Below the pieces are notes generated by a model. It was not told the origin of the DNA and ran no database searches. It worked only from the letters and a program-made list of their open reading frames with translations. The translations under genes and the position numbers were made by a program. From NCBI RefSeq assembly GCF_017168255.1, contig NZ_JABFAP010000001.1:1039242-1103241 (forward strand): DNA of 64,000 bases, written 5' to 3'. Origin of the DNA: Agrococcus sp. KRD186. Lineage in GTDB: Bacteria; Actinomycetota; Actinomycetes; Actinomycetales; Microbacteriaceae. This document shows, piece by piece, positions 1 to 9,122 of the stretch (the stretch's first letter is position 1; the number at the start of each line of letters is the position of its first letter).

Positions 1-678
1 CCGGATGCCTTCGCCGAGCTGCTCGGCAGGCACGGCATCGGCCGTGACACCACCGTCGTCTTCTACGGCGACAAGGCGAACTGGTGGGCGACCTACGCGC
101 TGTGGGTGTTCGCCCTCTACGGCCACGACAACACCCGCATCATGGACGGCGGCCGCGACCTGTGGATCGCGGAGGGCCGCGAGCTCACCCGCGAGCCTAC
201 CCGCCGCGCCGCCGTCGACTACCCGGTCGTCGAGCGCGACGACCGGACGCTCCGCGCATTCCGCGACGACGTGCTCGCGCACTTCGGCAAGCCGCTCGTG
301 GACGTCCGCAGCCCCGAGGAGTACTCCGGCCTGCGCACCACCGCCCCGGCCTACCCGGAGGAGGGCGCGCTGCGCGCCGGCCACATCCCCACCGCGGCGA
401 GCGTGCCCTGGGGCAAGGCGGCCAATGAGGATGGCACCTTCCGCTCGCGGGAGGAGCTCGAGGCGATCTACCTCGACGGCGCCGGGTTGCGCGATGCCGA
501 CGACGTGATCGCCTACTGCCGCATCGGCGAGCGCTCCAGCCACACCTGGTTCGTGCTCACGCACCTGCTCGGGCTGCCCAACGTGCGCAACTACGACGGC
601 TCCTGGACGGAGTGGGGCTCGCTGGTCGGCGTGCCGATCACGACGGGCGAGCAGCCGGGAGAGGCACCCCGCCGATGA
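1..678 (+). CDS. Thiosulfate/3-mercaptopyruvate sulfurtransferase (SseA-like), 5' end cut by window
   Basis: Reading frame 1 is open from the first base, so the N-terminus lies outside the window; 225 residues are visible. The visible part holds the end of the inactive first rhodanese domain (motif [11 protein letters not shown]) and the whole second rhodanese domain. The catalytic cysteine sits in the loop CRIGERSS (visible residue 173), the usual active loop of SseA-type enzymes, which move sulfane sulfur from thiosulfate or mercaptopyruvate to a thiol acceptor in the cytoplasm. Full-length relatives are about 280 residues, so roughly 55-60 residues are missing. The stop codon overlaps the start of the SufE-like gene (ATGA), so the two are translationally coupled. 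Family is secure; the physiological donor is not shown. Confidence 0.9.
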   Translation, partial: PDAFAELLGRHGIGRDTTVVFYGDKANWWATYALWVFALYGHDNTRIMDGGRDLWIAEGRELTREPTRRAAVDYPVVERDDRTLRAFRDDVLAHFGKPLVDVRSPEEYSGLRTTAPAYPEEGALRAGHIPTAASVPWGKAANEDGTFRSREELEAIYLDGAGLRDADDVIAYCRIGERSSHTWFVLTHLLGLPNVRNYDGSWTEWGSLVGVPITTGEQPGEAPRR

Positions 679-1100
679 CGCTCACCGCCGCCCTGCAGCA
701 GACGGTCGACGACTTCCACGCGATGGAGGAGCAGGACCGCCTGCAGCTGCTGCTGGAGTTCGCCGACGAGCTGCCCGCGCTGCCCGAGCGCTACGCCGAG
801 CATCCCGACCTGCTGGAGCGGGTCGCCGAGTGCCAGTCGCCCGTCTTCCTCTTCGTCGAGGTGGACGAGCGGGTGCACGTGCACGCGACCGCGCCGGAGG
901 AGGCGCCGACCACGCGCGGCTTCGCCTCCATCCTGGCGCAGGGGCTAGAGGGCGCGAGCGTCGACGAGGCCCTCGCCGTGCCGAGCGACTTCCCGCGCCA
1001 GCTGGGCCTCGACCGCGTGGTCTCGCCGCTGCGGCTGCGCGGCATGGCCGGCATGCTGGGCCGCATCCAGCGGCAGATCCGCGAGCGCGCTGGCGCCTAG
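675..1100 (+). CDS. SufE family sulfur-acceptor protein
   Basis: A 141-residue cytoplasmic protein of the SufE fold. The start is the ATG that overlaps the upstream sulfurtransferase stop as ATGA. The likely active cysteine is Cys53 in [12 protein letters not shown], matching the SufE loop that takes sulfur from a cysteine desulfurase as a persulfide. Standing behind a rhodanese rather than in a suf operon, it is the arrangement commonly seen in actinobacteria, and it may accept sulfur from its neighbour (inference). The gene ends in a CTAG that is also the stop of the convergent hydrolase. Confidence 0.88.
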   Translation: MTLTAALQQTVDDFHAMEEQDRLQLLLEFADELPALPERYAEHPDLLERVAECQSPVFLFVEVDERVHVHATAPEEAPTTRGFASILAQGLEGASVDEALAVPSDFPRQLGLDRVVSPLRLRGMAGMLGRIQRQIRERAGA

Positions 1101-2275
1101 GAGAACGCGGTGATGCCGCGCGCGTCCAGCCAATCGCGCACGTGCTGCTCGTAGCGCGTCCTGTCGAAGTTCCAGAGCTTCGTGTGCCGGGCGGTGGTCC
1201 ACTCCCGGTAGTCGACGAGATCGGGCCGCGCCTCTGCGAGCGCGCGCGACGCATCCGGCGGCACGTAGCCGTCGTCGGCCGAGTGCAGGAGCAGGATGGG
1301 CTGCGACAGCGCATCTGCGTGCAGCACGTTGTCGAGCTCGTCGAAGTCGAGGCTGCGGCTGCCGCTGAGCATCGAGGCGGGCGATCCCAGCAGCCCCACG
1401 GCCGTGTCGACCAGCCATGCGGGCAGCCGCACGAGCGCCACCTGCAGCATGAGCGTCGGACGCCAGCCGACCACGGGCGAGTCGAGCACGAGACCGGCGA
1501 TGCGCCTCCGGTGCCGTGACCGGCGTGCGACCTGCAGCGCGATCTGCCCGCCCATCGACCACCCCTGCAGCACGATGCGCTCAGCGCCACGGGCGAGCGC
1601 GAGCTCGATCGCGTCGTCGACGTCGCGCCACTCGTCGAGACCGAGCCGGTACTTGCCGTGCCGGCTGGGCGGGGCCTCGGTGTCGTTGCGGTAGGAGACG
1701 GCCATGACCGGGATGCCGCGCTCCAGGTAGATCGGCGCGGCACGGATCGTCTCTCGCCGGGTGACGCCGCGGCCGTGCACCTGCACGCACCAGGTCGTCG
1801 CATCCTGGTCGCCCATGATCCAGGCCGGCGCCGGACCGAACTCCGTGGGAACGTCGACGCGCTCGACCTCGTCGCTCACCTGGCTCGGCTTGAAGACGGC
1901 GTAGCCCGACCAGCGCGCGGAGGCGACACCGTCGAGCAGTGCGCGCGAGCGCGCATCGACCGCGCGGGTCACGCTGTGCGCGTCCTCGCTGACCACTCCG
2001 CCCACCACTGCGAGCTGCTCGCCCACCCACAGCGCATAGACGCCGGGCAGGCCGGTGTCGGGCGTGCGGCCCAGCCGGACGCCGTGCTCGTCGACGCCCA
2101 GCACGGTGATGTCATCAGGCGGGTTGCGCGGCGGCGTCACGAGCCTCGACGCGAGCAGTGCGGAGGCGCCGGTCACCGCCAGTGCCGCGCCGCCCACCAC
2201 CACGCCGCCGGCGATCAGCGCCAGCCGTCCACCGCGCCGCTCCGCTGCGGCGGCGCGCCTCACTTCGGTGGTCAC
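1097..2275 (-). CDS. Membrane-anchored alpha/beta hydrolase
   Basis: A 392-residue protein starting at GTG 2275. Near the N-terminus (about residues 17-42) is one hydrophobic segment after a basic stretch, so it is probably membrane-anchored with the catalytic domain outside. The nucleophile motif G-W-S-M-G-G places Ser240. A likely acid is Asp334 or Asp335 in HSADDGYVP, and a likely catalytic His follows in TTARHTKLWNF. This is the S9/DUF-type actinobacterial hydrolase layout; the substrate cannot be read from sequence. It is divergent from the DUF3000 gene with only 22 bases between starts, and convergent with the SufE gene, sharing a CTAG stop. Confidence 0.85.
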   Translation of the reverse strand: MTTEVRRAAAAERRGGRLALIAGGVVVGGAALAVTGASALLASRLVTPPRNPPDDITVLGVDEHGVRLGRTPDTGLPGVYALWVGEQLAVVGGVVSEDAHSVTRAVDARSRALLDGVASARWSGYAVFKPSQVSDEVERVDVPTEFGPAPAWIMGDQDATTWCVQVHGRGVTRRETIRAAPIYLERGIPVMAVSYRNDTEAPPSRHGKYRLGLDEWRDVDDAIELALARGAERIVLQGWSMGGQIALQVARRSRHRRRIAGLVLDSPVVGWRPTLMLQVALVRLPAWLVDTAVGLLGSPASMLSGSRSLDFDELDNVLHADALSQPILLLHSADDGYVPPDASRALAEARPDLVDYREWTTARHTKLWNFDRTRYEQHVRDWLDARGITAFS

Positions 2276-2285
2276 AGGGGAATCG

Positions 2286-2291
2286 TAGTCT
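2286..2291 (+). promoter_or_regulatory. -10 element of leaderless DUF3000 transcript
   Basis: TAGTCT lies six bases before the GTG start at 2298, with no Shine-Dalgarno sequence. This spacing puts the transcription start at or next to the start codon, as in leaderless actinobacterial mRNAs. Confidence 0.55.
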
Positions 2292-2297
2292 TGCCGG

Positions 2298-2894
2298 GTG
2301 GACACGAGCAGTGCAGCACCCGCCCCCGAGCCGGAGGCGTTCCGCGCTGCCGTCGACCAGCTGCGACGGGCTGACCTGCGCAGCGAGCTGTCGGTGCGCG
2401 AGATCCCGGCGCCCGGCCGGATCGCGCCGTTCTCGTTCGCGATCGCGGCAGACGTCGGCGTCCCCGTGCACGGCCACGACTCCGACATCGGCACCGGCCG
2501 CTTCATCCTGATGCACGATCCCGAGGAGCCGGAGGCATGGGGAGGCGACTTCCGCATCGTCAGCTTCACGCAGGCCTCGCAGGATCCCGAGATCGCCGCC
2601 GACCAGTTCCTCGCCGAGGTCACGTGGACCTACCTGCTCGAGGCGCTCGAGCAGCGGCATGCCGAATACCACTCGGAATCCGGCACGGCGACGAAGATCC
2701 TCTCCAGCGGCTTCGGCGAGCTGGCCGCGCAGAGCGAGGGCGCGCAGATCGAGCTGCGCGCCTCGTGGACGCCGACCGGCCGCGACTTCGGTGCCCATCT
2801 GACGGCATGGACCGACCTGCTCTGCGCGATCGCCGGACTGCCCGTGCAGCCCGGTGCCGCCGGTCTCGATGCACAGCGACGCACCCGTGGCTGA
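2298..2894 (+). CDS. DUF3000 family protein
   Basis: A 198-residue soluble protein of the actinobacterial DUF3000 family, function unknown. The GTG start at 2298 is supported by a -10 hexamer immediately upstream and by the family N-terminus (FRAAVDQLRRADLR). Conserved-looking parts include the acidic centre GRFILMHDPEEPEAWGGDFR and the C-terminal segment ELRASWTPTG. The gene overlaps the start of the RNase D gene by 26 bases; the pairing DUF3000-RNase D is common in actinobacteria and suggests co-expression. No signal peptide or membrane segment is visible. Confidence 0.88.
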   Translation: MDTSSAAPAPEPEAFRAAVDQLRRADLRSELSVREIPAPGRIAPFSFAIAADVGVPVHGHDSDIGTGRFILMHDPEEPEAWGGDFRIVSFTQASQDPEIAADQFLAEVTWTYLLEALEQRHAEYHSESGTATKILSSGFGELAAQSEGAQIELRASWTPTGRDFGAHLTAWTDLLCAIAGLPVQPGAAGLDAQRRTRG

Positions 2895-4140
2895 GCAGGA
2901 GGCCGGGCCAGAAGCGCCCGAGGTCGTGCTGCCCGAGGCGAAGGCGCAGGGCCCGCTCGCCGTGATCGTCGAGGCCGATGCCCTCGCGGCCGCGGCCGAG
3001 CGCCTGCACCACGGCACGGGTCCGGTGGCGGTCGATGCCGAGCGTGCGAACGGGTTCCGGTACTCCGCCCGCGCCTACCTCGTCCAGCTGTACCGACGGG
3101 GTGCCGGCACAGTGCTCGTCGACCCCACCGCCTTCGACGACCTGTCCCTGCTGCAGGAGGCGATCGGCGACGAGGAGTGGATCATCCACGCCGCCAGCCA
3201 GGACCTCCCCTGCCTGCGAGAGGTGGGCCTCGAGCCGGCCAGCCTGTTCGACACCGAGCTCGGCGCTCGGCTCGCGGGCTTCGAGCGCGTCGGCCTGGCC
3301 GCCGTCACCGAGCGGCTCGTCGGCCTGCACCTGCGCAAGGAGCACGGTGCGGCCGACTGGTCGACCCGGCCCATCCCGCCAGCCTGGCTGGAGTACGCCG
3401 CGCTCGACGTCGAGGTGCTGCCGGACGCGCGCGACGCGCTGGCCGCAGAGCTCGAGCTGCAGGGCAAGCAGGAGCTCGCCGAGCAGGAGTTCGCCTACGC
3501 GCTGCAGCGTCGGCCGAAGCCCGCACCTGCGGAGCCCTGGCGCCGCCTCTCGGGTATCCACACCATCCGCGATCGCCGGCAGCTCGCTGTCGCCCGCGAG
3601 CTGTGGCTGGCGCGCGATGCGCTCGCCAGCGCCACCGACACGGCACCCGGTCGGCTGGTGCCGGATCGCTCGCTGATGGCCGCGGTCACCACGGACGTCG
3701 ACTCGAAGGGCCGGCTCGCGGCCCGGCGCGACTTCTCGGGCCGCGCCAGCCGCTCCGAGCTCGATCGCTGGTGGGCCGCGATCGAGCGCGGTCGCGCCAG
3801 CGAGGACCAGCCGCAGCTGCGGGTGCGGTCGGACGAGCCGCCGCCGCCGCGATTCTGGAAGAACCGCCGGCCGGAAGCCGACGCGCGGCTGAAGGCTGCG
3901 CGCGCAGCCGTGCAGGCCGTCGCCGACGAGCTCGCGATGCCGTCGGAGAACCTGCTGATGCCCGACACCCTGCGCCGGGTGGCCTGGGAGCCGACCGCGC
4001 CGACGCCGGAGGCGGTTGCCGACGTGCTCCGCGAGCGCGACGCGCGCCCCTGGCAGGTTGCCGCGACCGCACAGAGGATCGCCACCGCATTTGTAGAGGC
4101 GGACCAAGTCGCTCCGGAGCCGCCGGACGCCGACTCGTAG
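2869..4140 (+). CDS. rnd: Ribonuclease D (3'-5' exonuclease with HRDC domain)
   Basis: A 423-residue protein. The DEDD-type exonuclease domain shows its first acidic pair in VAVDAERANGF, the second region in WIIHAASQDLPCLRE, and the third in EYAALDVEVLPDA, which together bind two metal ions for 3'-end trimming of structured RNA such as tRNA precursors. An HRDC-like helical domain follows (about residues 225-300), and there is a second helical region at the C-terminus. The ATG at 2869 is preferred; an in-frame ATG at 2854 would add five residues. The gene lies inside the end of the DUF3000 gene, so it is translationally coupled. Confidence 0.9.
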   Translation: MHSDAPVAEQEAGPEAPEVVLPEAKAQGPLAVIVEADALAAAAERLHHGTGPVAVDAERANGFRYSARAYLVQLYRRGAGTVLVDPTAFDDLSLLQEAIGDEEWIIHAASQDLPCLREVGLEPASLFDTELGARLAGFERVGLAAVTERLVGLHLRKEHGAADWSTRPIPPAWLEYAALDVEVLPDARDALAAELELQGKQELAEQEFAYALQRRPKPAPAEPWRRLSGIHTIRDRRQLAVARELWLARDALASATDTAPGRLVPDRSLMAAVTTDVDSKGRLAARRDFSGRASRSELDRWWAAIERGRASEDQPQLRVRSDEPPPPRFWKNRRPEADARLKAARAAVQAVADELAMPSENLLMPDTLRRVAWEPTAPTPEAVADVLRERDARPWQVAATAQRIATAFVEADQVAPEPPDADS

Positions 4141-4216
4141 GAAGCGGCAACCGCAGGGCGGGCCGCCGAGCGCCCTTCCTACACTGGTGCCGCAATCACC
4201 CCAATCAGGAGGCATC

Positions 4217-5419
4217 GTGGCCAACGACGACGTCGTGTTCGTGGACGGCGTCCGCACCCCATTCGGGCGTGCGGGCGAGAAGGGCATGTACTGGCAGACC
4301 CGTGCTGACGACCTCGCGGTCAAGGCGCTCACCGGGCTGCTCGAGCGGAATCCGAATCTGCCGCTCGACCGCATCGATGACGTGGCCATCGCGGCCACCT
4401 CGCAGACCGGCGACCAGGGCCTGACGCTCGGCCGCACCGTCGGCATGCTGGCCGGACTGCCCGTCACCGTGCCGGGCTACGCGATCGACCGCATGTGCGC
4501 AGGTGCCATGACCGCGGTCGCCGCGGTCGGGGGCGGGGTCGCCTTCGGCGCCTACGACGTCGCGATCGCCGGCGGCGTCGAGCACATGGGCCGGCATCCG
4601 ATGGGGCAGGACGCCGACCCCAACCCGCGCTTCGTCGCCGAGAAGCTCGTCTCGATGGATGCGCTGAACATGGGCAAGACCGCCGAGCGCATCCACGACC
4701 GTTTCCCGCAGCTCACCAAGGAGCGCTCCGACCGCTACGCGATGCGCTCGCAGCAGAAGTACGCCGCAGCGCTCGCCGCCGGCAACATCCAGCCCGACCT
4801 CATCCCGGTGGCGACGCAGTCCGCGGCCGGCTGGGGTCTGGCGACCGCCGATGAGGCTCCGCGCCCCGAGACCACCTTGGAGGGGCTCGCGAGCCTGAAG
4901 ACCCCCTTCCGCGAGCACGGCCGCGTGACGGCCGGCAACGCATCCGGTCTCAACGATGGCGCGACGATGTCGATCATCGCATCGGCCTCCGCCGCCAAGG
5001 AGCTCGGCCTCGGCACCAAGATGCGGATGGTCTCGTTCGCGTTCGCGGGCGTCGAGCCGGACATCATGGGCATCGGCCCGATCCCCTCGACCGAGAAGGC
5101 GCTGCGCAAGGCCGGCCTGTCGATCGACGACATCGGGCTGTTCGAGCTCAACGAGGCGTTCGCGGTGCAGATCCTCTCGTTCACCGACCACTTCGGGATC
5201 GACGACGACGACGCGCGCATCAACCCCTGGGGCGGCGCGATCGCGATCGGCCACCCGCTCGCGTCCTCGGGCGTGCGCCTGATGGTGCAGCTCGCCCGCC
5301 AGTTCGAGCAGCGCCCGGATGTGCGCTACGGCGTCACCGCCATGTGCGTCGGGCTCGGTCAGGGCGGCACCGTCGTCTGGGAGAACCCCCACCACAAGCG
5401 CTACGGAAAGGGCAACTGA
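4217..5419 (+). CDS. fadA: Acetyl-CoA C-acyltransferase (thiolase), beta-oxidation
   Basis: A 400-residue thiolase that cleaves 3-ketoacyl-CoA with CoA to acetyl-CoA and a shortened acyl-CoA. The nucleophilic cysteine is in DRMCAGAMTA, the catalytic His in GGAIAIGHPLASSG, and the second Cys in TAMCVGLGQGG; NEAFAVQ is also present. The GTG start at 4217 is fixed by an AGGAGG Shine-Dalgarno at 4207-4212. The stop overlaps the start of the fadB gene (TGATG), making an operon whose products should form the trifunctional beta-oxidation complex in the cytoplasm. A biosynthetic thiolase is possible but less likely given the partner gene. Confidence 0.93.
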   Translation: MANDDVVFVDGVRTPFGRAGEKGMYWQTRADDLAVKALTGLLERNPNLPLDRIDDVAIAATSQTGDQGLTLGRTVGMLAGLPVTVPGYAIDRMCAGAMTAVAAVGGGVAFGAYDVAIAGGVEHMGRHPMGQDADPNPRFVAEKLVSMDALNMGKTAERIHDRFPQLTKERSDRYAMRSQQKYAAALAAGNIQPDLIPVATQSAAGWGLATADEAPRPETTLEGLASLKTPFREHGRVTAGNASGLNDGATMSIIASASAAKELGLGTKMRMVSFAFAGVEPDIMGIGPIPSTEKALRKAGLSIDDIGLFELNEAFAVQILSFTDHFGIDDDDARINPWGGAIAIGHPLASSGVRLMVQLARQFEQRPDVRYGVTAMCVGLGQGGTVVWENPHHKRYGKGN

Positions 5420-7560
5420 TGGCCATCCGCGACGAGTTCCCGCTGCTCGCAGCAGTCGAGTTCGACGAGGTCGTCACGCACAGCCACGTGCGCGACATCT
5501 CGCTGCCGTCGGGCAGGACGGTCGCCCTCGTGACGCTCGACAACGGGCGCGACCACACCCGCCCGTCGACGCTCGGTCCGGCGACGCTGTTCGAGTACGG
5601 CGACGTGATCGAGGCGCAGCGCGCTCGCGCGGCGAAGGGCGAGATCGACGCGATCGCCGTCACGGGCAAGCCCTACTTCCTGGCTGCCGGAGCCGATCTG
5701 TCCAACGTCGGCGATCTGCCCGACCGCGCGACGGCCGCTGAGCTGCCGAAGCTCGGCCACCGCGTGCTGGGCCTGCTGCACGGGGCAAGCGTGCCGACGT
5801 TCGTCTTCATCAACGGGCTCGCCCTCGGCGGCGGGCTCGAGATCGCCCTGCACGCCGACTACCGCACGATCAACTCGGCGGCGCCCGCGGTGGCGCTGCC
5901 GGAGACCTTCCTCGGCCTGGTGCCGGGCTGGGGCGGCGCGACCATCCTGCCGAACCTGATCGGCATCGAGCGCGCGCTCAAGGTCGTCATCGAGAACCCG
6001 CTGAAGCAGAACCGTGTGCTGAAGCCCTCGGAGGCGCTCGAGCTGGGCATCGCCGACGTCATGTTCGGGCCTGCGAACTACCTCGAGTCCTCGTTGGCCT
6101 GGGCCGACGCGGTGCTGGGTGGCAAGAAGGTCGACCGCCCGCACACGCCCGGCACGCTCGAGCGCACCGTCAAGTGGCCGATCGCGCTGAAGATCGCCCG
6201 CGACACGCTGGAGAAGAAGCTCGGCACCGTGCCGCTCGCGCCCTACCGCGCGCTCGACATCATGGAGCTGGCGAAGAAGAACGACCGCAAGGCCGGCTTC
6301 GCCGCCGAGGACGCCGCGCTGGCGGAGCTCATCCCCGGCGACCAGTTCGCCGCCTCGATCTACGCCTTCGACCTGGTGCAGAAGCGCGCCAAGCGCCCCG
6401 CCGGCGCCCCGGACAAGGCGCTCGCGAAGCCGGTCTCGAAGGTCGGCATCATCGGCGCCGGGCTGATGGCGAGCCAGTTCGCGCTGCTGTTCGTGCGCCG
6501 CCTGCAGGTGCCCGTCGTCATCACCGACCTCGACCAGGCTCGCGTCGACGCGGCCGTCGCGGGCATCCACGGCGAGATCGACAAGCTCGCAGGCAAGGGC
6601 CGCGTGTCGACCGACGAGCAGCAGCGCCTCAAGGCGCTCATCTCGGGCACGATCGACAAGGCCGACTTCGCCGACTGCGACTGGGTGATCGAGGCCGTCT
6701 TCGAGGAGCTGGGCGTCAAGCAGCAGGTCTTCCGCGAGATCGAGCCGCACCTGAGCCCCGAGGCGGTGCTGGCGACCAACACCTCCGGCCTCTCCATCGA
6801 GGCCATGGCGGCGGCCCTCCAGCACCCCGAGCGCCTGGTCGGCTTCCACTTCTTCAACCCGGTCGCGGTCATGCCGCTCATCGAGGTCGTCAAGACCCCG
6901 GCCACCGACGACGCCACTCTCGCCACGGCGATGCGCGTCGCGAAGGACCTGAAGAAGAACGCCGTCATCACCCGCGACACCCCCGGCTTCGTGGTCAACC
7001 GCATCCTCGCGAAGCTGCTCGGCGAGGCGATGCACGCGGTCGAGCAGGGCACGCCGTTCGAGGACGTCGTCGAGGCGCAGCGCGGCTTCGGGTTCCCGAT
7101 GGACCCGTTCGTGCTGCTCGACCTGGTCGGGCTCAAGGTCGGCGCGCACGTGCTCGACACCCACCACACGGCCGCTCCCGACCGCTTCTTCGAGTCGAAG
7201 GCGCTGCACGAGCTCGCCGAGGCCGGCATCCTGCTCGAGAAGGACGCGAAGGGCGAGCCGAAGGGCATCGACAAGCGTGCTCGCAAGATCGTCGCGAAGC
7301 ACACGCCGGCCGATGCGAAGCCGCTGACGGTGGAAGAGTTGCGCCTGCGCATCGAGGACGGCCTGGCCGACGAGATCAAGCGGATGCTCGACGACGACGT
7401 CGTCGAAGCGGCCGAGGACATCGACCTGTGCATGATCCTGGGCGCCGGCTGGCCCTTCCAGATGGGTGGCATCACGCCGTACCTCGACCGGGTCGGCGCC
7501 TCCGAGCGGGTCTTCGGCGGCACCTTCCACGAGCCGCGCATCGAGGGCCCGAAGGCCTGA
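5419..7560 (+). CDS. fadB: Multifunctional enoyl-CoA hydratase / 3-hydroxyacyl-CoA dehydrogenase
   Basis: A 713-residue fusion enzyme of fatty acid beta-oxidation. Residues 1 to about 300 form the crotonase domain, with the oxyanion-hole segments AAGADLSNVG and GLALGGGLEIALHAD and the catalytic Glu region ETFLGLVPGWGG. The NAD-binding Rossmann motif GIIGAGLMASQ begins near residue 342, and the dehydrogenase signature GFHFFNPVAVMPLIEVV follows. Two C-terminal dehydrogenase helical domains complete it (FVVNRI, then AGWPFQMGGITPYLD). It hydrates enoyl-CoA and oxidises the hydroxyacyl-CoA, passing 3-ketoacyl-CoA to the thiolase encoded just upstream. Length is the usual one for the family. Confidence 0.94.
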   Translation: MAIRDEFPLLAAVEFDEVVTHSHVRDISLPSGRTVALVTLDNGRDHTRPSTLGPATLFEYGDVIEAQRARAAKGEIDAIAVTGKPYFLAAGADLSNVGDLPDRATAAELPKLGHRVLGLLHGASVPTFVFINGLALGGGLEIALHADYRTINSAAPAVALPETFLGLVPGWGGATILPNLIGIERALKVVIENPLKQNRVLKPSEALELGIADVMFGPANYLESSLAWADAVLGGKKVDRPHTPGTLERTVKWPIALKIARDTLEKKLGTVPLAPYRALDIMELAKKNDRKAGFAAEDAALAELIPGDQFAASIYAFDLVQKRAKRPAGAPDKALAKPVSKVGIIGAGLMASQFALLFVRRLQVPVVITDLDQARVDAAVAGIHGEIDKLAGKGRVSTDEQQRLKALISGTIDKADFADCDWVIEAVFEELGVKQQVFREIEPHLSPEAVLATNTSGLSIEAMAAALQHPERLVGFHFFNPVAVMPLIEVVKTPATDDATLATAMRVAKDLKKNAVITRDTPGFVVNRILAKLLGEAMHAVEQGTPFEDVVEAQRGFGFPMDPFVLLDLVGLKVGAHVLDTHHTAAPDRFFESKALHELAEAGILLEKDAKGEPKGIDKRARKIVAKHTPADAKPLTVEELRLRIEDGLADEIKRMLDDDVVEAAEDIDLCMILGAGWPFQMGGITPYLDRVGASERVFGGTFHEPRIEGPKA

Positions 7561-7579
7561 CATCCGGCAGACTGGCACG

Positions 7580-9085
7580 GTGAACCGTGCGCTCGTCGAC
7601 GCCCTCGCCCGTGATCTCGCAGCTGCGAGCTTCACGAGCGGGGGCGTCCTCGCGCTGGTGGGCGCCGACGCCGACGCGGCGCTGACCCGCATGATCGCCC
7701 AGCCGGCCCGCCGGGCGGCGCTGCGACAGCCCGGCCCGCTCGCGACCCTGCTGCGCGCGTTCTGGCTCGGCGATGCCGTCACCGAGAGAGAGATGGCGGA
7801 TGCGCTGCCGGCGCTGGGCGTCGACGGCGCGGTCGCGCTCGGCATCGCCGAGCACCGCGGCGAGACCGTGGTCCCACAGGTGGCGATCCGCCCCTATGCC
7901 TACCGCGACGCGCTCGGGTCGGGCGAGTGGTGGATCGCGAGCGACCTCGACGAGCTCGCTGGCGTGTGGCCGCTGCGGCCCGATCACGTGCTCGGCGTCG
8001 GCGGCGCGGCCAGGACGCTCGCGGCGCTGCTGCCGCCGCTCGAGGCCGCATCCGCGCTCGACCTGGGCACCGGCTGCGGCGTCATCGCTCTGCACCTGCG
8101 GCGCCTCGCGCAGCGCGTGGTGGCGACGGACATCTCCGAGCGGGCCCTGCGGTTCACCGAGCTCACCGCGCGGCTGAACGGCGTCGACGGCATCGAGACG
8201 CGCCTGGGATCCCTGTTCGAGCCGGTCGCCGGCGAGCGGTTCGAGCTGATCGCGTCGAACCCGCCGTTCGTCATCACCCCGCGCACGGAGGGTGTGCCGG
8301 CCTACGGGTACCGCGACGGCGGTGCGGCCGGCGATGCGCTGATGGCCTCGGTCGTCGCCGGTCTGGGCGAGCACCTCGCCCCTGGCGGTCACGCGCGGCT
8401 GCTCTGCAACTGGGAGACGCTGGGCGAGCGCGCGGGGATCGACCGCGTGCGCGCCTGGAGCGACGGACTCGACGCGTGGGCGATCGAGCGCGACTCGCTG
8501 GATCCCGTGCGCTACGCCGAGCTCTGGCTGCGCGACGGCGGCACGCTCCCCCGCGACACCGAGCACGACAGGCTCATCGACGCCTGGCTCGACGACTTCG
8601 ATGCGCGGGGCGTCACCGCGGTCGGCATGGGATGGCTGGCCCTGCATCGACCGGATGCGGGGGCCGGCACGAGCCTGCACCGCTACGAGCGCCTCGTGCA
8701 TGCCGTGCAGCTCGAGCACGCGGGTGCGCACCTGGCCGAGGCCTTCGGGGACGCTACCTGGCTCGCGACCCTCGACGACGAGTCGCTCGAACGCGAGCAT
8801 CTCGTCACCGCCTCGGATGTGACGGAGGCCCGGCATCAGCTGCCGGGGGCATCCGGGCCCAACGTGATCGAGCTGCGGCAGGGCGGCGCGCTCGCGCGCA
8901 CCCTGTCGGTCGACACCGCGCTGGCGGCGCTCGTCGGCGCCTGCGACGGCGAGCTCTCGATCGGGCAGCTGATCGGGGCGATCGCCGCCCTGCTGGAGGT
9001 CGACGAGCGGATCCTCGCCGCCGACCTGCTGCCGCGCGTGCGTGAGCTGGTGCTGACCGGCTTCCTGCGCAGGATCAGCGACTGA
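7580..9085 (+). CDS. Class I SAM-dependent methyltransferase with NPPF motif
   Basis: A 501-residue protein starting at GTG 7580, 20 bases after fadB. The central domain has the SAM-binding motif LDLGTGCGVIAL and the motif SNPPF, the signature of amino- and amide-nitrogen methyltransferases (HemK/PrmC, RlmG, DNA N6 enzymes). An N-terminal domain of about 150 residues and a C-terminal domain of about 150 residues flank it, as in a conserved actinobacterial family; neither has a known job. The target (rRNA, protein or DNA) cannot be told. The stop lies inside a tandem repeat shared with the convergent nnrD gene. Confidence 0.82.
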   Translation: MNRALVDALARDLAAASFTSGGVLALVGADADAALTRMIAQPARRAALRQPGPLATLLRAFWLGDAVTEREMADALPALGVDGAVALGIAEHRGETVVPQVAIRPYAYRDALGSGEWWIASDLDELAGVWPLRPDHVLGVGGAARTLAALLPPLEAASALDLGTGCGVIALHLRRLAQRVVATDISERALRFTELTARLNGVDGIETRLGSLFEPVAGERFELIASNPPFVITPRTEGVPAYGYRDGGAAGDALMASVVAGLGEHLAPGGHARLLCNWETLGERAGIDRVRAWSDGLDAWAIERDSLDPVRYAELWLRDGGTLPRDTEHDRLIDAWLDDFDARGVTAVGMGWLALHRPDAGAGTSLHRYERLVHAVQLEHAGAHLAEAFGDATWLATLDDESLEREHLVTASDVTEARHQLPGASGPNVIELRQGGALARTLSVDTALAALVGACDGELSIGQLIGAIAALLEVDERILAADLLPRVRELVLTGFLRRISD

Positions 9086-9122
9086 GCCGGCCAGCGACTG
9101 AGCCGGTCAGCGACTGAGCCGG
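9076..9122. repeat. Triplicate 15-bp unit (16-bp period) holding both convergent stop codons
   Basis: Three perfect copies of CAGCGACTGAGCCGG start at 9076, 9092 and 9108, separated by one variable base. The methyltransferase stop TGA (9083-9085) is in copy one and the nnrD stop (9107-9109, minus strand) spans the junction of copies two and three. Because 16 is not a multiple of three, the plus strand gets a TGA in all three frames. Confidence 0.9.
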
